Origin: Duganella levis
GTDB taxonomy: Bacteria; Pseudomonadota; Gammaproteobacteria; Burkholderiales; Burkholderiaceae_D
Assembly (NCBI RefSeq): GCF_009857605.1
Contig: NZ_WWCT01000020.1
Span: 62,001 to 126,000, forward strand
Length of the DNA stretch: 64,000 nt
Direction: 5' to 3'
In this document: in pieces, positions 16,830 to 25,644 of the stretch
How the letters are laid out: the number at the start of each line of letters is the position of its first letter
How positions within the stretch are numbered: position 1 is the stretch's first letter
Notes under the pieces: model-generated
Told to the model about the DNA's origin: nothing
The model's input: the letters and a program-made list of their open reading frames with translations, nothing else
Database searches by the model: none
Translations under genes and position numbers: made by a program

Positions 16830-18496
16830 TGATGCGCAACCGGATCGCCTCAGGTCTTGATCGACATCCGTCGTACCGGAATACGCTCATAGCGATCGCC
16901 GCCTTTGCGATCCTCAGTATCATATTCTTTCATGTCTGGGACGGCGCCAGCGTTTTCTTCGGCAATACACGGCCTCGCTTCCAAAGTTTCATGACCCTTA
17001 GCCTGTCAGGCATAGGCCTGGCCGTGGTGCTGTTGCTTGCGGGTCCCCCTCGCTTGCCGCAAGAACGAAAGTTCTCCGTGCCTGCACTGTTATTGCTAAG
17101 CATAGCCATATGCGCAGTCATCGGCTGGTTTTCGTTCGCTAGCTATGCATGGTCGGGCGACGAGTACGCCTACCTGTTTCAGGCCGACACACTTAAGGCG
17201 TTGCGGCTCTGGAATACCCCGCCACCGCTAGGGGCCGCTGAAACCACGACCTACATCTGGATCAAGGACGCCAAGTGGGTGGCGCAATACCCCCCTGGTT
17301 GGCCGCTGATCCTGGCGCTCTTCGGCGGCTCGTTGCCCACCGGGCGCCTGGCGAATGGCGTATGTACCGCCATCGCCGCGTATGCAGTGTTCGAACTCGT
17401 CAAGGTGCGTGCCAATCGTGAAGCCGCCTGGATAGCGGTATTGTTCTTCGTCTTGACGCCGTTTACCTTGTTCAACGGCGGCTCACTGTTCTCGCATACC
17501 TCTGCGGCGGCTATGGGCGCGGTAACGATGCTGGTCTCTTATCACGCCAGGCAGTCGCAGCGGCTTGGGCTGCTGATCGCGCTCGGCATGTGCATCGGCT
17601 TGCTCGGGCTGACGCGCAATGTGGCGGCGGTCGCTGTCGTCGTCGCTGTCGCCATCGATCAAGTTCGCGCAGGAAAACTGATTACCCGCGTCGTTTGCAT
17701 AGGCCTGGGCGGGATCCCATTCCTGGCTGGCTTGCTGGCCTACCAATACGCCATCACCGGACACCCAACCATGCCGGTCTATTGGTATGCCGGACGCACC
17801 GTCGATCACCTGTATTTCGATTTGCCGTCGATCAAGGAGGGATTGCGCCATACACTGTTGAGCCTTCCGGAACTCGCGCTCTTTACCAGCCCCGTGATCT
17901 TGCTGCTATGGATCTCGGCAATATGGAAAATGTGGCGAACCAAGACCCTTGCCGCGTCCGATATCATTCTGCCGATTGGCGTGCTGTTGTTTGTGTTCTA
18001 CCCCTTGCACCCTGGCCACCGCCTGGGGCCGCGCTATTATTTTGACTTTTGGCCGCTGGCAGTGGTCACCATCGGCGCAGCATTGCCGCGTTTCTCGGCG
18101 CTGTGGCGCAATCTTTACACTGGCGCCCTCGCCGTTTCCGTCGTCTACGCTGCCACCATCTCGGCCTTTTTGGTGTTTGAGATGCGGGCCATCACATTGA
18201 GCCGCTTCGATATTTATGAGCTTGCCAAGAACAGTGGCATGACCAATGCGCTCGTATGCGCTAAAGAAGTAGATGAATCCAGTGGGGTTTATGCCAAGCT
18301 GGCGGCTTATGGAATCGCTCGCAACGGCGTTGATATTGGTGAGCCACGACAGGCCGCTGCGAAAGACGTCATCTTTGCAAATTGTCGCGAAACGCCGTTG
18401 GCAGTCCTGAAGGCCGCCTATCCGGAGCGAACCATTTGGGAATACAAAGCTGCGCCAGGAAAGCACGCCGGAAAGCTGCAGCCTATGCAAGACTGA
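16829..18496 (+). CDS. GT-C fold membrane glycosyltransferase (putative)
   Basis: 555 residues with about 11-12 membrane helices. The first periplasmic loop contains S-G-D111-E112-Y, matching the acidic motif of ArnT/PMT-like GT-C transferases that use polyprenyl-phosphate sugars; the C-terminal 90 residues are soluble. It is coupled to the DPM-like GT2 and probably transfers that sugar to a periplasmic glycan or protein. It shows no close resemblance to a characterised family beyond the general GT-C plan. Confidence 0.75.
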   Translation: MMRNRIASGLDRHPSYRNTLIAIAAFAILSIIFFHVWDGASVFFGNTRPRFQSFMTLSLSGIGLAVVLLLAGPPRLPQERKFSVPALLLLSIAICAVIGWFSFASYAWSGDEYAYLFQADTLKALRLWNTPPPLGAAETTTYIWIKDAKWVAQYPPGWPLILALFGGSLPTGRLANGVCTAIAAYAVFELVKVRANREAAWIAVLFFVLTPFTLFNGGSLFSHTSAAAMGAVTMLVSYHARQSQRLGLLIALGMCIGLLGLTRNVAAVAVVVAVAIDQVRAGKLITRVVCIGLGGIPFLAGLLAYQYAITGHPTMPVYWYAGRTVDHLYFDLPSIKEGLRHTLLSLPELALFTSPVILLLWISAIWKMWRTKTLAASDIILPIGVLLFVFYPLHPGHRLGPRYYFDFWPLAVVTIGAALPRFSALWRNLYTGALAVSVVYAATISAFLVFEMRAITLSRFDIYELAKNSGMTNALVCAKEVDESSGVYAKLAAYGIARNGVDIGEPRQAAAKDVIFANCRETPLAVLKAAYPERTIWEYKAAPGKHAGKLQPMQD

Positions 18497-18503
18497 TGGA
18501 ACC

Positions 18504-18539
18504 GGGGTCCTGCGGCGAGCGTGCTCACCGCAGGACCCC
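18504..18539. terminator. Strong hairpin between convergent genes
   Basis: A 12-bp perfect stem (GGGGTCCTGCGG/CCGCAGGACCCC) with a 12-base loop lies in the 66-base convergent gap, eight bases after the plus-strand stop codon. There is no T-tract, so termination efficiency is uncertain, but the position fits a shared end of both transcripts. Confidence 0.55.
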
Positions 18540-18562
18540 AGCCTCATTAATGATCATGAAAC

Positions 18563-19744
18563 TCAGTTGAACATGGCGGTGCGCAAGCCCTCGCCACGGT
18601 CGCGCCATTGGAACAAGCTGCCAGCGACCTCAAAGGCGCGCTGCTGCATGCCGTCGAGCTGGTCGACGGCATCGATCTGCGCCACTACTGTGTCGGCCAG
18701 TTCGGCCAGCGTGTCGCTCTGAATCATGGCGGCGCGCAGTTCGGCAGGCAGGCCCGCCGCCGCGTCCGCCAGCGTCGCCACCGGCATGCGGCGGAACAGG
18801 TAATCGAGGAACTTCAGCTTGAAGCCACCGCCGATCGCTTCCGGCACCAGGGCGATGCGGGCAGCATCGAACAAGGGACCAGGATCTTGCACAAAGCCGT
18901 GCAGGACGGTCGCCTTCAGATGCGGCGTCAACTCGTTGCGCAGCGCCTCCGGCACGCTGCCGACCACGTCGAACACAATGCCATTGCGGGCAAACACCGG
19001 GTCGGCAATGCGCAGGAACTGGCGCAGGTTTTCCTGTTTCGCGGCCCACTGGAAGGAACCGACCATGATGACGTGGCGCGGAATCTGGCTAGTGATGGCG
19101 CGCACCGGGCTGACCACGCCGTTGTAGCCGGGTGTCAGCACGATGGTACGCAAGCCGGGCCGCTGGGCCGAAAAACTGTCGGCGTCTTCCTGGGTGATGG
19201 CGGTGACCAGGTCCACGTGGTTGACCATGTAGCGCTCCATGGCCCGTACTTTGTAGTAGTTTTGCCAGAAGCCGAGGCGGCGCAGCAGCGAGGCGTCCGA
19301 GCCGGCGGCGATGGCGCGCAACACCAATTCCTCATGGTTGTGCGCCAGGTAGGCGATCACCGGGCGTTGCGGCGACCGGCCCTGCGGCGTCGCCAGGAAG
19401 CGCTGCAACGCCCAGCCGGAGGCGTAGTGGTCAAACACGATCGCGTCCCACTTCTGTGTAAACAACTGGTCGAGACGGGCGCGATAGGCGGCGGTGGCGT
19501 GCACCGCCGCCACCAGGGGCCAGGTGCTCAACAGCGAGCGCAACAGACCGTTGCGCTGGCAGGCCACACTGTCCCAGTGTACCGGGCCGTCCACCGGCGC
19601 GGGGCCGGTTTGCTGATCGGCGATGCCGACGAACGTGACCTCGCCGTTGGCGTCACCAAAGGCACGAACCATTTGCCCGGTATATATCCGATCGCCACTG
19701 TCGGCCGGAAACGGGATCTCCCGCGCGATCCATAAAACTTTCAT
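18563..19744 (-). CDS. Family 4 (GT-B) glycosyltransferase
   Basis: 393 residues. N-terminal LWIAREIPFPADSGDRIYTG is the acceptor-domain glycine-rich start common in GT4 proteins of EPS and PEP-CTERM clusters. The C-terminal donor domain shows HVIMVGSFQWAAKQENL and the E-x7-E-like LVPEAIGGGFKLKFLDYLF. It is the last gene of the epsL-to-epsI run, 49 bases after epsI. It probably adds one sugar to the lipid-linked EPS unit in the cytoplasm; donor unknown. Confidence 0.85.
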   Translation of the reverse strand: MKVLWIAREIPFPADSGDRIYTGQMVRAFGDANGEVTFVGIADQQTGPAPVDGPVHWDSVACQRNGLLRSLLSTWPLVAAVHATAAYRARLDQLFTQKWDAIVFDHYASGWALQRFLATPQGRSPQRPVIAYLAHNHEELVLRAIAAGSDASLLRRLGFWQNYYKVRAMERYMVNHVDLVTAITQEDADSFSAQRPGLRTIVLTPGYNGVVSPVRAITSQIPRHVIMVGSFQWAAKQENLRQFLRIADPVFARNGIVFDVVGSVPEALRNELTPHLKATVLHGFVQDPGPLFDAARIALVPEAIGGGFKLKFLDYLFRRMPVATLADAAAGLPAELRAAMIQSDTLAELADTVVAQIDAVDQLDGMQQRAFEVAGSLFQWRDRGEGLRTAMFN

Positions 19745-19793
19745 CTACGTTGCCCTTAAATTAGAAATCAGAACCCGCCGGGGCATCGGCGCA

Positions 19794-20492
19794 CTAGGGT
19801 GCAGCCACCAACAGACGCGCTGCCGAGGCTGGCATAGCATGCACCAGGTCGGCGAGGAAGCGCTCCTGCCGCTGATAGGCAGCGGCGGCATCGGCCTGGG
19901 CAGGGACAATACTCGACACACGCACCAGGATGGCGTCTGGAATCTTGCCATGCAGGCCGTGCTCCAGAATGCTGACGCGCGCGCCGATGCCACTCTGGGG
20001 ATAGTCATTGCCGATCCGTATCCAGTAACTGACCGCCTCCTGGCGATTGCCGCTGGACATGAAGAAACGCTGGCCCGGGATGCCTTTGCCATCCACCAGC
20101 GGCAAATCCAGTTCCTGCTTATCACCGGCGCGATAACCCTGCGCCTGATAGCAGATTTCCGGCCGGTGAATCTTGATCTCCTGCTGCTGCTGATTGGCAT
20201 AAGCCAGCGCCAGCATGACGAATTCGCCCTGGTCGTTGCGATAGGTCCGCATCACCACCTGGTCGTAGGGCTGCTCTTCGCTGCGCTGGCCGTCAGCGGA
20301 CACTGCCAGCGCCATTTGCTGGTAGCCCGTGGGCAGCGCCTTCCATGCGCCAAACGCCAGCGGTACCTGCTGCTCCAGCGACGTGGTCTGCTCCATGGTC
20401 TGGCGCGGCTTGACCGCCCACGCGGTGACGTTGCTGCCGGCCATCAGGAGGCTGATGACAATACTGAGCCCAAGCGGCTTGCTGAGTTTCAT
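19794..20492 (-). CDS. epsI: Exosortase-associated protein EpsI
   Basis: 232 residues. The start ATG overlaps the exosortase stop (ATGA), showing coupling. An N-terminal hydrophobic segment (about 8-25, GLSIVISLLMAGSNVTAWAV) anchors or exports it; the rest is periplasmic. The segment HRPEICYQAQGY is the conserved EpsI motif. EpsI domains occur either fused to or next to exosortases in EPS loci; their exact biochemical role is not established. Length is normal for the stand-alone form. Confidence 0.92.
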   Translation of the reverse strand: MKLSKPLGLSIVISLLMAGSNVTAWAVKPRQTMEQTTSLEQQVPLAFGAWKALPTGYQQMALAVSADGQRSEEQPYDQVVMRTYRNDQGEFVMLALAYANQQQQEIKIHRPEICYQAQGYRAGDKQELDLPLVDGKGIPGQRFFMSSGNRQEAVSYWIRIGNDYPQSGIGARVSILEHGLHGKIPDAILVRVSSIVPAQADAAAAYQRQERFLADLVHAMPASAARLLVAAP

Positions 20493-21430
20493 GGCGTTTG
20501 CTCCACAACAGAACGGCCGCGCCAGCGCGGCCACGACGCCGTGATCCAGCGCAAAAAAGTGTCCAGGCTGATGATGAGCATCAACGCCGTCAGGAACAAC
20601 ACCATGCCGGAGAAACCGTGCAGGAAGCCCTGGCCGGCCGCGTCGCCGAGGTGATAGGTGATCAGCGACAGCACAATCACCCGCGTCACATTGGAGGCGA
20701 ACGAGATCGGCACGATCAGTAATGCCAGCACGCAATTGCGCACCGCCGATTCATGACGCATCACGTTCAGATACAGCAGACCCAGCGCTTCGAGCGTAAA
20801 CAGCGAATTCAGGCCGGAGCAGGCATCTGCGACTAGCAGCTGGTACTGGCCGATGGTGAGGATGACGCCGGCACGCGCGACCGGGTAATCGAAGAAATAC
20901 AGCAGATTTTCAGCGCTGTAGGAAACCGCGATCTTCAGTGGCTGGGTCAGTGTGTCAACGATCGTCGTCGGCAGCGGCACCATAAAAATCAGAAACACAA
21001 AACCGAACCACAGGTGGCGGGCGATGTTTTTGCCGCATAGCAGCAGTACCGTGCCCAGGAGCACGGGAATGAAAGAGCCGACTTCCAGTAAATAGAACGA
21101 CTGCGAGCGGCCCAGCACGAACAGCGCTAAGCCGAGCGACAGGGTCAGCCAGCCAAGCAACGGTGCCGGCTGCACCGGCATCTGCTGTTGCAGGGCGGAA
21201 CGGCCTTTGAAATACAAAAACCACAATCCCACTGCCAGCACGATCGGGCCATGGGCGTTGCGGTCGGTGCTCCATACGCCATGGAATAACTCCACGGTAG
21301 TGGGGCCATACATGGCAATAATGCCGGCGAAAATCACCAGCAGCGGCAACGTCAGGCGGTCATGCTGCCTCACGCGCCGCCACCGCTCCGCCCATTGCAG
21401 AGAGAGATTCGCCGCCATATCAGAGATCAT
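20489..21430 (-). CDS. xrtB: Exosortase B
   Basis: 313 residues (309 if the ATG four codons later, just after the epsG stop, is used; neither has a strong Shine-Dalgarno sequence). About eight membrane helices. The exosortase catalytic set is present, counted from the first ATG: Cys204 in ADACSGLNSL, Arg250 in NVTRVIVLS and His271 in FLHGFSG. The enzyme cuts PEP-CTERM tails at the inner membrane, by analogy with sortases. Neighbours epsG and epsI and the EpsD-E-F-G order point to the XrtB subtype. Likely substrates include the four PEP-CTERM proteins in this window. Confidence 0.92.
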   Translation of the reverse strand: MISDMAANLSLQWAERWRRVRQHDRLTLPLLVIFAGIIAMYGPTTVELFHGVWSTDRNAHGPIVLAVGLWFLYFKGRSALQQQMPVQPAPLLGWLTLSLGLALFVLGRSQSFYLLEVGSFIPVLLGTVLLLCGKNIARHLWFGFVFLIFMVPLPTTIVDTLTQPLKIAVSYSAENLLYFFDYPVARAGVILTIGQYQLLVADACSGLNSLFTLEALGLLYLNVMRHESAVRNCVLALLIVPISFASNVTRVIVLSLITYHLGDAAGQGFLHGFSGMVLFLTALMLIISLDTFLRWITASWPRWRGRSVVEQTP

Positions 21431-22304
21431 TCAACACGGTGCCCAAGACTTCCACGCCATGGCTGATCAGCTGTTCAGTGAACGCCGCCAGATCTTCAAG
21501 GGCGGTCTGGTTGTTGCGCGCCACCAGCACCACGCCACCGATACGGGCAGCGACAGCGATCGCGTCCGCGCCATGCACAGCGGCAGCCACGTCATACAAC
21601 ACCACATCGTAAGATGCGGCCAGTTGTTCACTGAGCTGGCCAAACGACGTACGGCTCAGCATCTCCTGCGGGTTCGGCGGCAGAGTGCCGGCGCTCAACA
21701 CTGACAGGTCGATGAACGAATCGATTTTCTCAATGGCGTCAAAGCCGGCCCGGCCCGCCAAGGCATCGGACAAGCCCTTGCGGCCTTGCAGGCCAAACAT
21801 GGCCTGCTGTTGCGGCGCGCGCAGGTTGGCGTCCACCAGCAGGGTCTGTTCGCCCAACTGCGAGAACACCACCGCCAAGTTGGCGGCAAACAGACTGGCG
21901 CCATCTTCCGGGTTGATGCTGACGATCGCCAGCGACTTGCGGCCGCGGGCGAACCAGCGCAGCATCAGCTGACTACGGATGGCGCGCAGCGTTTCGACTT
22001 GCGGACCGAACGGCTGGTAGGCCGCGATCAGCTTATCCGAGAAACTGCCAGCACCGCGTTGCAGATAGGCATAGTCGAACTGGCGCGCCAGCACTTGCTG
22101 GATGTCCTCTTCAGTGATCAGACCGAGACGGATCGCCGCCTCGCCGAAGCGGATGCCCAGTTCCTTCTGGGTGCGCAGCACGCGCTCGGCATTTTCCGGC
22201 GTAATCTTGCCCGATTCGAGCAGCAGGCCGCCGATACTGGAGTCACGCCCGCCACGTGCCGGCGTCGCCGGTACGGTCGCGCCGCTGAGTGCCGTTGGAT
22301 TCAT
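21420..22304 (-). CDS. epsG: EpsG-type chain-length tyrosine kinase homologue, altered P-loop
   Basis: About 294 residues; an ATG four codons earlier is possible. The N-terminal 70 residues (SIGGLLLESGKITPENAERVL... LITEEDIQQVLARQF) resemble the MshEN/GspE N domain usual in EpsG. A ParA/BY-kinase-like domain follows with FAANLAVVFSQLGEQTLLVDA. The nucleotide motifs are eroded: the Walker A region reads NPEDGASLF with Ala where Lys/Arg is expected, the A-prime motif is VDANLR rather than DxD, and Walker B is LYDVAA. No Tyr cluster is at the C terminus (LGTVLNDL). It may be a regulatory pseudo-kinase working with EpsF. Position between epsF and xrtB is normal. Confidence 0.85.
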   Translation of the reverse strand: MNPTALSGATVPATPARGGRDSSIGGLLLESGKITPENAERVLRTQKELGIRFGEAAIRLGLITEEDIQQVLARQFDYAYLQRGAGSFSDKLIAAYQPFGPQVETLRAIRSQLMLRWFARGRKSLAIVSINPEDGASLFAANLAVVFSQLGEQTLLVDANLRAPQQQAMFGLQGRKGLSDALAGRAGFDAIEKIDSFIDLSVLSAGTLPPNPQEMLSRTSFGQLSEQLAASYDVVLYDVAAAVHGADAIAVAARIGGVVLVARNNQTALEDLAAFTEQLISHGVEVLGTVLNDL

Positions 22305-22317
22305 AGTGGTTTCCATC

Positions 22318-23718
22318 TTAGTTCGTGCCCAGGCGGGCAAGCGGTTTCAGTTTGCCGAAACGACGGCGTTTCGGCGGGTTCCAGGTAATCGCGCCCAGTA
22401 CCGGAATTTGCAGCGCTTCCACCAGGTCGCGCTCGGAACGCACGCGGCGGTCGAACAGTTCGGCGCAGAAGCCCAGCCCCACCCCCAGCAGGGAGCCGAA
22501 GAATATCGACAGCAGCACGTTCAGCAGCGGCTTCGGCTGCGACGGCGCGGTCGGCGGCGTGGCTGGATTCAGCACCGAGATATCGCTCTGCTCCGACTGC
22601 CCTTCGATCTTGGTCTGCGCCGAACGGAGCGAGGTGGCGTCGAATGCCCGCTGGGCGCTCTCGACATCCTTCATCAGCACACCCATTTCATCGCGGGTGC
22701 GGTTCAGTTCCAGCACCTTGGCTTTTTGCTCAGCGGTGGCAGCGCGGATGGCGCCTTCGCGTTGCTTCATGATCTGCGCATTGTTGCCAACGCTGCTACC
22801 GATGAGTGCCTGCTGGGTACGCAAGTCTTCGCGCAGCTTGTCCAGCTCGGCCTTGGCGGCGATGTATTGCGGGTGGTTCTGCGACAGCCGCTGCGAGACA
22901 TCGGCGAACTTGGCTTCCGCCACGCCCAGGCTAGACTTGAGATTCTGAATCAGCGGATTGGAGGCCACATCCGGCGAGGCCGCGCCATTCGGGCTCAGTG
23001 CCATCTCTTGGCGCGACTTGGCCTCGGTGGCCAGGCCCTGCGCCACCACCAGTTGGGTCGACAGGTCATTCAGGCGATTCGACTCAACGTCCAGGCGGTT
23101 GTCGATGCTGACAATGCCGTGTTCCTGTTGATACTTGGACAGACGGCTCTGCGCCGCTTCCAGCGCATCACGCAGCTGCTTGGTCTGGCCGTCGAAATAG
23201 GCCGAGGCCTTGCGCATTGGCTCGACGCGCAGTTGTACGCTGATCTTCTGGTATTCATCGGCGAAGGCATTGGCGACCGCCGAGACAAATTGCGGATCGG
23301 CGCCGCCAAAGCTGATCTCTACCACACTCGACTCCTTGGACGGCACGATCTCCAGCTTGCGCAGCAGCAGCGACGCCAGCCAGTCACGGACATTGCCGCC
23401 GCCATTGGCGTCGTTGAATTGTTGTACCACGGCCGGATTGTCCGCCAGCTTGAGCGCATCGACCACGCGCAGCGCCACGTTCTTGCTGCTGATGATATCG
23501 ATCTGGGTCGCCATATACCCCGGCAACAGCTGCCCGGGCAGCGTCAGTCCGGTGACGGGATCAACGCCCTTGTAATTGAGCAGAACGGAAGCCGTCGCCT
23601 TGTACGTCTTTGGGATCAGCAGACTGACCACCGCCGTCACCGCCACCACCGTCACCAAGGTGATCCAAATAATGCGCTGGCGGGCACGCAGTATCAGAAA
23701 AAATTGTGCAAAATTCAT
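22318..23718 (-). CDS. epsF: Chain length determinant protein EpsF
   Basis: 466 residues. Wzz-type polysaccharide co-polymerase: short cytoplasmic N terminus, first membrane helix (about 17-38, IIWITLVTVVAVTAVVSLL), long periplasmic coiled-coil region (Gln/Ala/Leu-rich, about 170-390), then a Pro-rich segment (TPPTAPSQPKP) and second helix (LLNVLLSIFFGSLLGVGLGF). The start ATG before NFAQFFLILRARQR was chosen because earlier in-frame codons overlap epsE. It governs chain length together with EpsG and connects to the EpsE export pore. Confidence 0.93.
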   Translation of the reverse strand: MNFAQFFLILRARQRIIWITLVTVVAVTAVVSLLIPKTYKATASVLLNYKGVDPVTGLTLPGQLLPGYMATQIDIISSKNVALRVVDALKLADNPAVVQQFNDANGGGNVRDWLASLLLRKLEIVPSKESSVVEISFGGADPQFVSAVANAFADEYQKISVQLRVEPMRKASAYFDGQTKQLRDALEAAQSRLSKYQQEHGIVSIDNRLDVESNRLNDLSTQLVVAQGLATEAKSRQEMALSPNGAASPDVASNPLIQNLKSSLGVAEAKFADVSQRLSQNHPQYIAAKAELDKLREDLRTQQALIGSSVGNNAQIMKQREGAIRAATAEQKAKVLELNRTRDEMGVLMKDVESAQRAFDATSLRSAQTKIEGQSEQSDISVLNPATPPTAPSQPKPLLNVLLSIFFGSLLGVGLGFCAELFDRRVRSERDLVEALQIPVLGAITWNPPKRRRFGKLKPLARLGTN

Positions 23719-23752
23719 AGTCGTACTTTCATGTTGACCAACTCGGTGGCGA

Positions 23753-24541
23753 TTAGAACAGGCTCTCTTTGACATTGATCACGTCATCGGCTTGCACCAC
23801 GTCATCCGATTTCGGCTTGAGCGTTTGCGTCGTGCCATCTGCCGCGCGGCGTTTGATGGTAAGGCCGCGCTCGGTACCGCGCAACGACAGGCCGCCGCCT
23901 GCCGACAGGGCCTGCTGCACCGTCATGCCACGTTCCAGGCGGAACGCGCCCGGCCGCTGCACTTCGCCGTAGATGTAGAACTTGGGCGCGCGCTCGACGA
24001 AGATGACGTCGCCGCCGATCAGGCTGAAGTCGCGGTTCATGTCGCCATTGCGCATCATCCCCGGCACATCGATCACTTCCTTGGTGGTCTGGCCATCGCG
24101 CTTGCGGATCAGGATCACTTCGTCGCTGCCGTCAACAGTCACGCCGCCGGCCAGTGCCAGGAAATCCAGCACGGTGCGTGTGGCGTCCAGCGGGAAGCGC
24201 CCTGGGCGGTTGACCTGCCCCAGCACCGACACCTGCTGGCTAGACAACACTGTCACGATCAGGTTGACCTGCGGCGATTTGACGAAGCCACCCTTTTCCA
24301 GGCTGCTGGCGATGTTTTTTTCAGCGGACGCCACGGACTGGCCGGCCACCTGGACCTGACCGATCAGCGGGAAAGTGATGAAGCCAGATTCGCTGACGCG
24401 GGTTTCCACCGCCAGATCGGGATTGCCAAATACCGAAATCTTTACCACGTCGCCCGAACCGAGGGGGATTTCTGCTGCCTGAGCGCCTGCGGACAGCCAC
24501 ATCATCAGCGCGGCCAGTAGCCAAAAGACCTGTCGTTTCAT
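23753..24541 (-). CDS. epsE: Polysaccharide export protein EpsE (Wza family)
   Basis: 262 residues with a signal peptide (about 1-22, SAGAQA-AEI). The polysaccharide export domain starts at IPLGSGDVVKISVFGNPDLAVETRVSE, and two SLBB-type domains follow (SVLGQVNRPGRFPL and YIYGEVQRPGAFRL). It lacks the lipobox Cys and the C-terminal amphipathic helix of classical Wza, as usual for this EpsE type, so it may work with the beta-barrel EpsL as outer-membrane channel. It lies 46 bases after epsD and 34 before epsF. Confidence 0.92.
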   Translation of the reverse strand: MKRQVFWLLAALMMWLSAGAQAAEIPLGSGDVVKISVFGNPDLAVETRVSESGFITFPLIGQVQVAGQSVASAEKNIASSLEKGGFVKSPQVNLIVTVLSSQQVSVLGQVNRPGRFPLDATRTVLDFLALAGGVTVDGSDEVILIRKRDGQTTKEVIDVPGMMRNGDMNRDFSLIGGDVIFVERAPKFYIYGEVQRPGAFRLERGMTVQQALSAGGGLSLRGTERGLTIKRRAADGTTQTLKPKSDDVVQADDVINVKESLF

Positions 24542-24581
24542 AAAGGTTGCATCCTATTGTTAATATAAAAATACGGTATCA

Positions 24582-24602
24582 GCCGGCTTACTTCAAGCCG
24601 GC
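24582..24602 (-). promoter_or_regulatory. Hairpin spanning the epsD stop codon
   Basis: GCCGGCTT/AAGCCGGC arms with a five-base loop contain the epsD stop codon. On the minus strand a T-run (ATTTTTATATT) appears about ten bases further on. It could act as a weak attenuator or an RNA-stability element between epsD and epsE. Confidence 0.45.
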
Positions 24603-25517
24603 AACACCCTTGGCCACAGACTGGTCGCTGGACGCCGCCGGCGCGGCCGCCGCCGGCGCGGGTTTCGGTTCGCCGGCGACTTCCTTGTTCAGGTAGTCGA
24701 TCTTGGCGGCGGCGCGCAGGCGGGCAATTTCCGCAGTAGCCGCCTCCTTGGATTTGCTGTTCATCAGGTACTGCTCGATCTGTGGCCCTGCGGTCTCCAG
24801 CGTCACCGGCGCATCCTTGACGTCAGCCACCGTGTTCAGCAGACTGCGCTCACCTTCCTTGATCAGGAACAGCTGGCCCGCTTTCATACTCAGCAGGCGG
24901 CTGCTCAGATCGGGCGGCAGGTCGGTGGTGGCGCGGGTGATTTGCGCGGGGGCGAACTTGACGTTGTTGTCCTTGAACCAAGCGGCCACCTCGTCCAACG
25001 ACTTGGCGTTATCGATGACAGCCTTGGCTTTGTCGCTCATGTCGGCGCTGGCAAAGACCAGCTGGTTCATGGCGATCTGCTTGCGCTGCGCGAAAAATTC
25101 CGGATGCTTATGATAGTAATCGGCCACCTCAGCCTTGGTTGGCGGCGACGGCGTTCCCACCTTTTTCTGCAGATAGGCCTGGGCGATGATCTGCGCCTTG
25201 GCACGCTCGATCGCTTGCACCACTTTCGGATCGCGGTCAGCCTTGTCGGCTACGGCGGCGTTCTGCAACACCTGGCGGTCGATCAAGGACTCCAGCAATT
25301 GCTTTTTGGCGGCGGCCTGTTGAGCGGCCGGCACGTTGGCGCGTTGCATTTCCTCCGCCAGTTGCATAGCGGTAATTTCCTCGCCATTCACACTGGCCAT
25401 CGCTTGGCCCGGCTCACTCTTTTGCTTGGGACCGCAGGCAGCCAGCAACGACAGGAGCAGCATGCCAACGGTGATTCTTACGCCCTGCCCGTTCAACATT
25501 TTGATAGGTGTCACCAT
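24588..25517 (-). CDS. epsD: EpsD family peptidyl-prolyl cis-trans isomerase lipoprotein
   Basis: 309 residues. Start chosen at the ATG with AAGGA six bases before it. A lipoprotein signal ends in LLAAC with the lipidated Cys28. The middle (about 55-170) resembles the SurA N-terminal/parvulin-like chaperone fold (VNGEEITAMQLAEEMQR, ESLIDRQVLQNAAV). The C-terminal part is Ala/Pro-rich. EpsD is found in EPS clusters with exosortases, where it is thought to assist folding of export components in the periplasm. The 127-base gap upstream may contain an internal promoter. Confidence 0.9.
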   Translation of the reverse strand: MVTPIKMLNGQGVRITVGMLLLSLLAACGPKQKSEPGQAMASVNGEEITAMQLAEEMQRANVPAAQQAAAKKQLLESLIDRQVLQNAAVADKADRDPKVVQAIERAKAQIIAQAYLQKKVGTPSPPTKAEVADYYHKHPEFFAQRKQIAMNQLVFASADMSDKAKAVIDNAKSLDEVAAWFKDNNVKFAPAQITRATTDLPPDLSSRLLSMKAGQLFLIKEGERSLLNTVADVKDAPVTLETAGPQIEQYLMNSKSKEAATAEIARLRAAAKIDYLNKEVAGEPKPAPAAAAPAASSDQSVAKGVAGLK

Positions 25518-25644
25518 AAATCCTTTAGCTTGAGAGCAGCACCGCTGCGGTCTGATGCAGTGCATCATTATCGTGAGCATTATGACACAACAAATTGCAT
25601 ATTACCCAATGAGTGCAGCAGTGCGCCAGTATTTTAAGTTGAAC

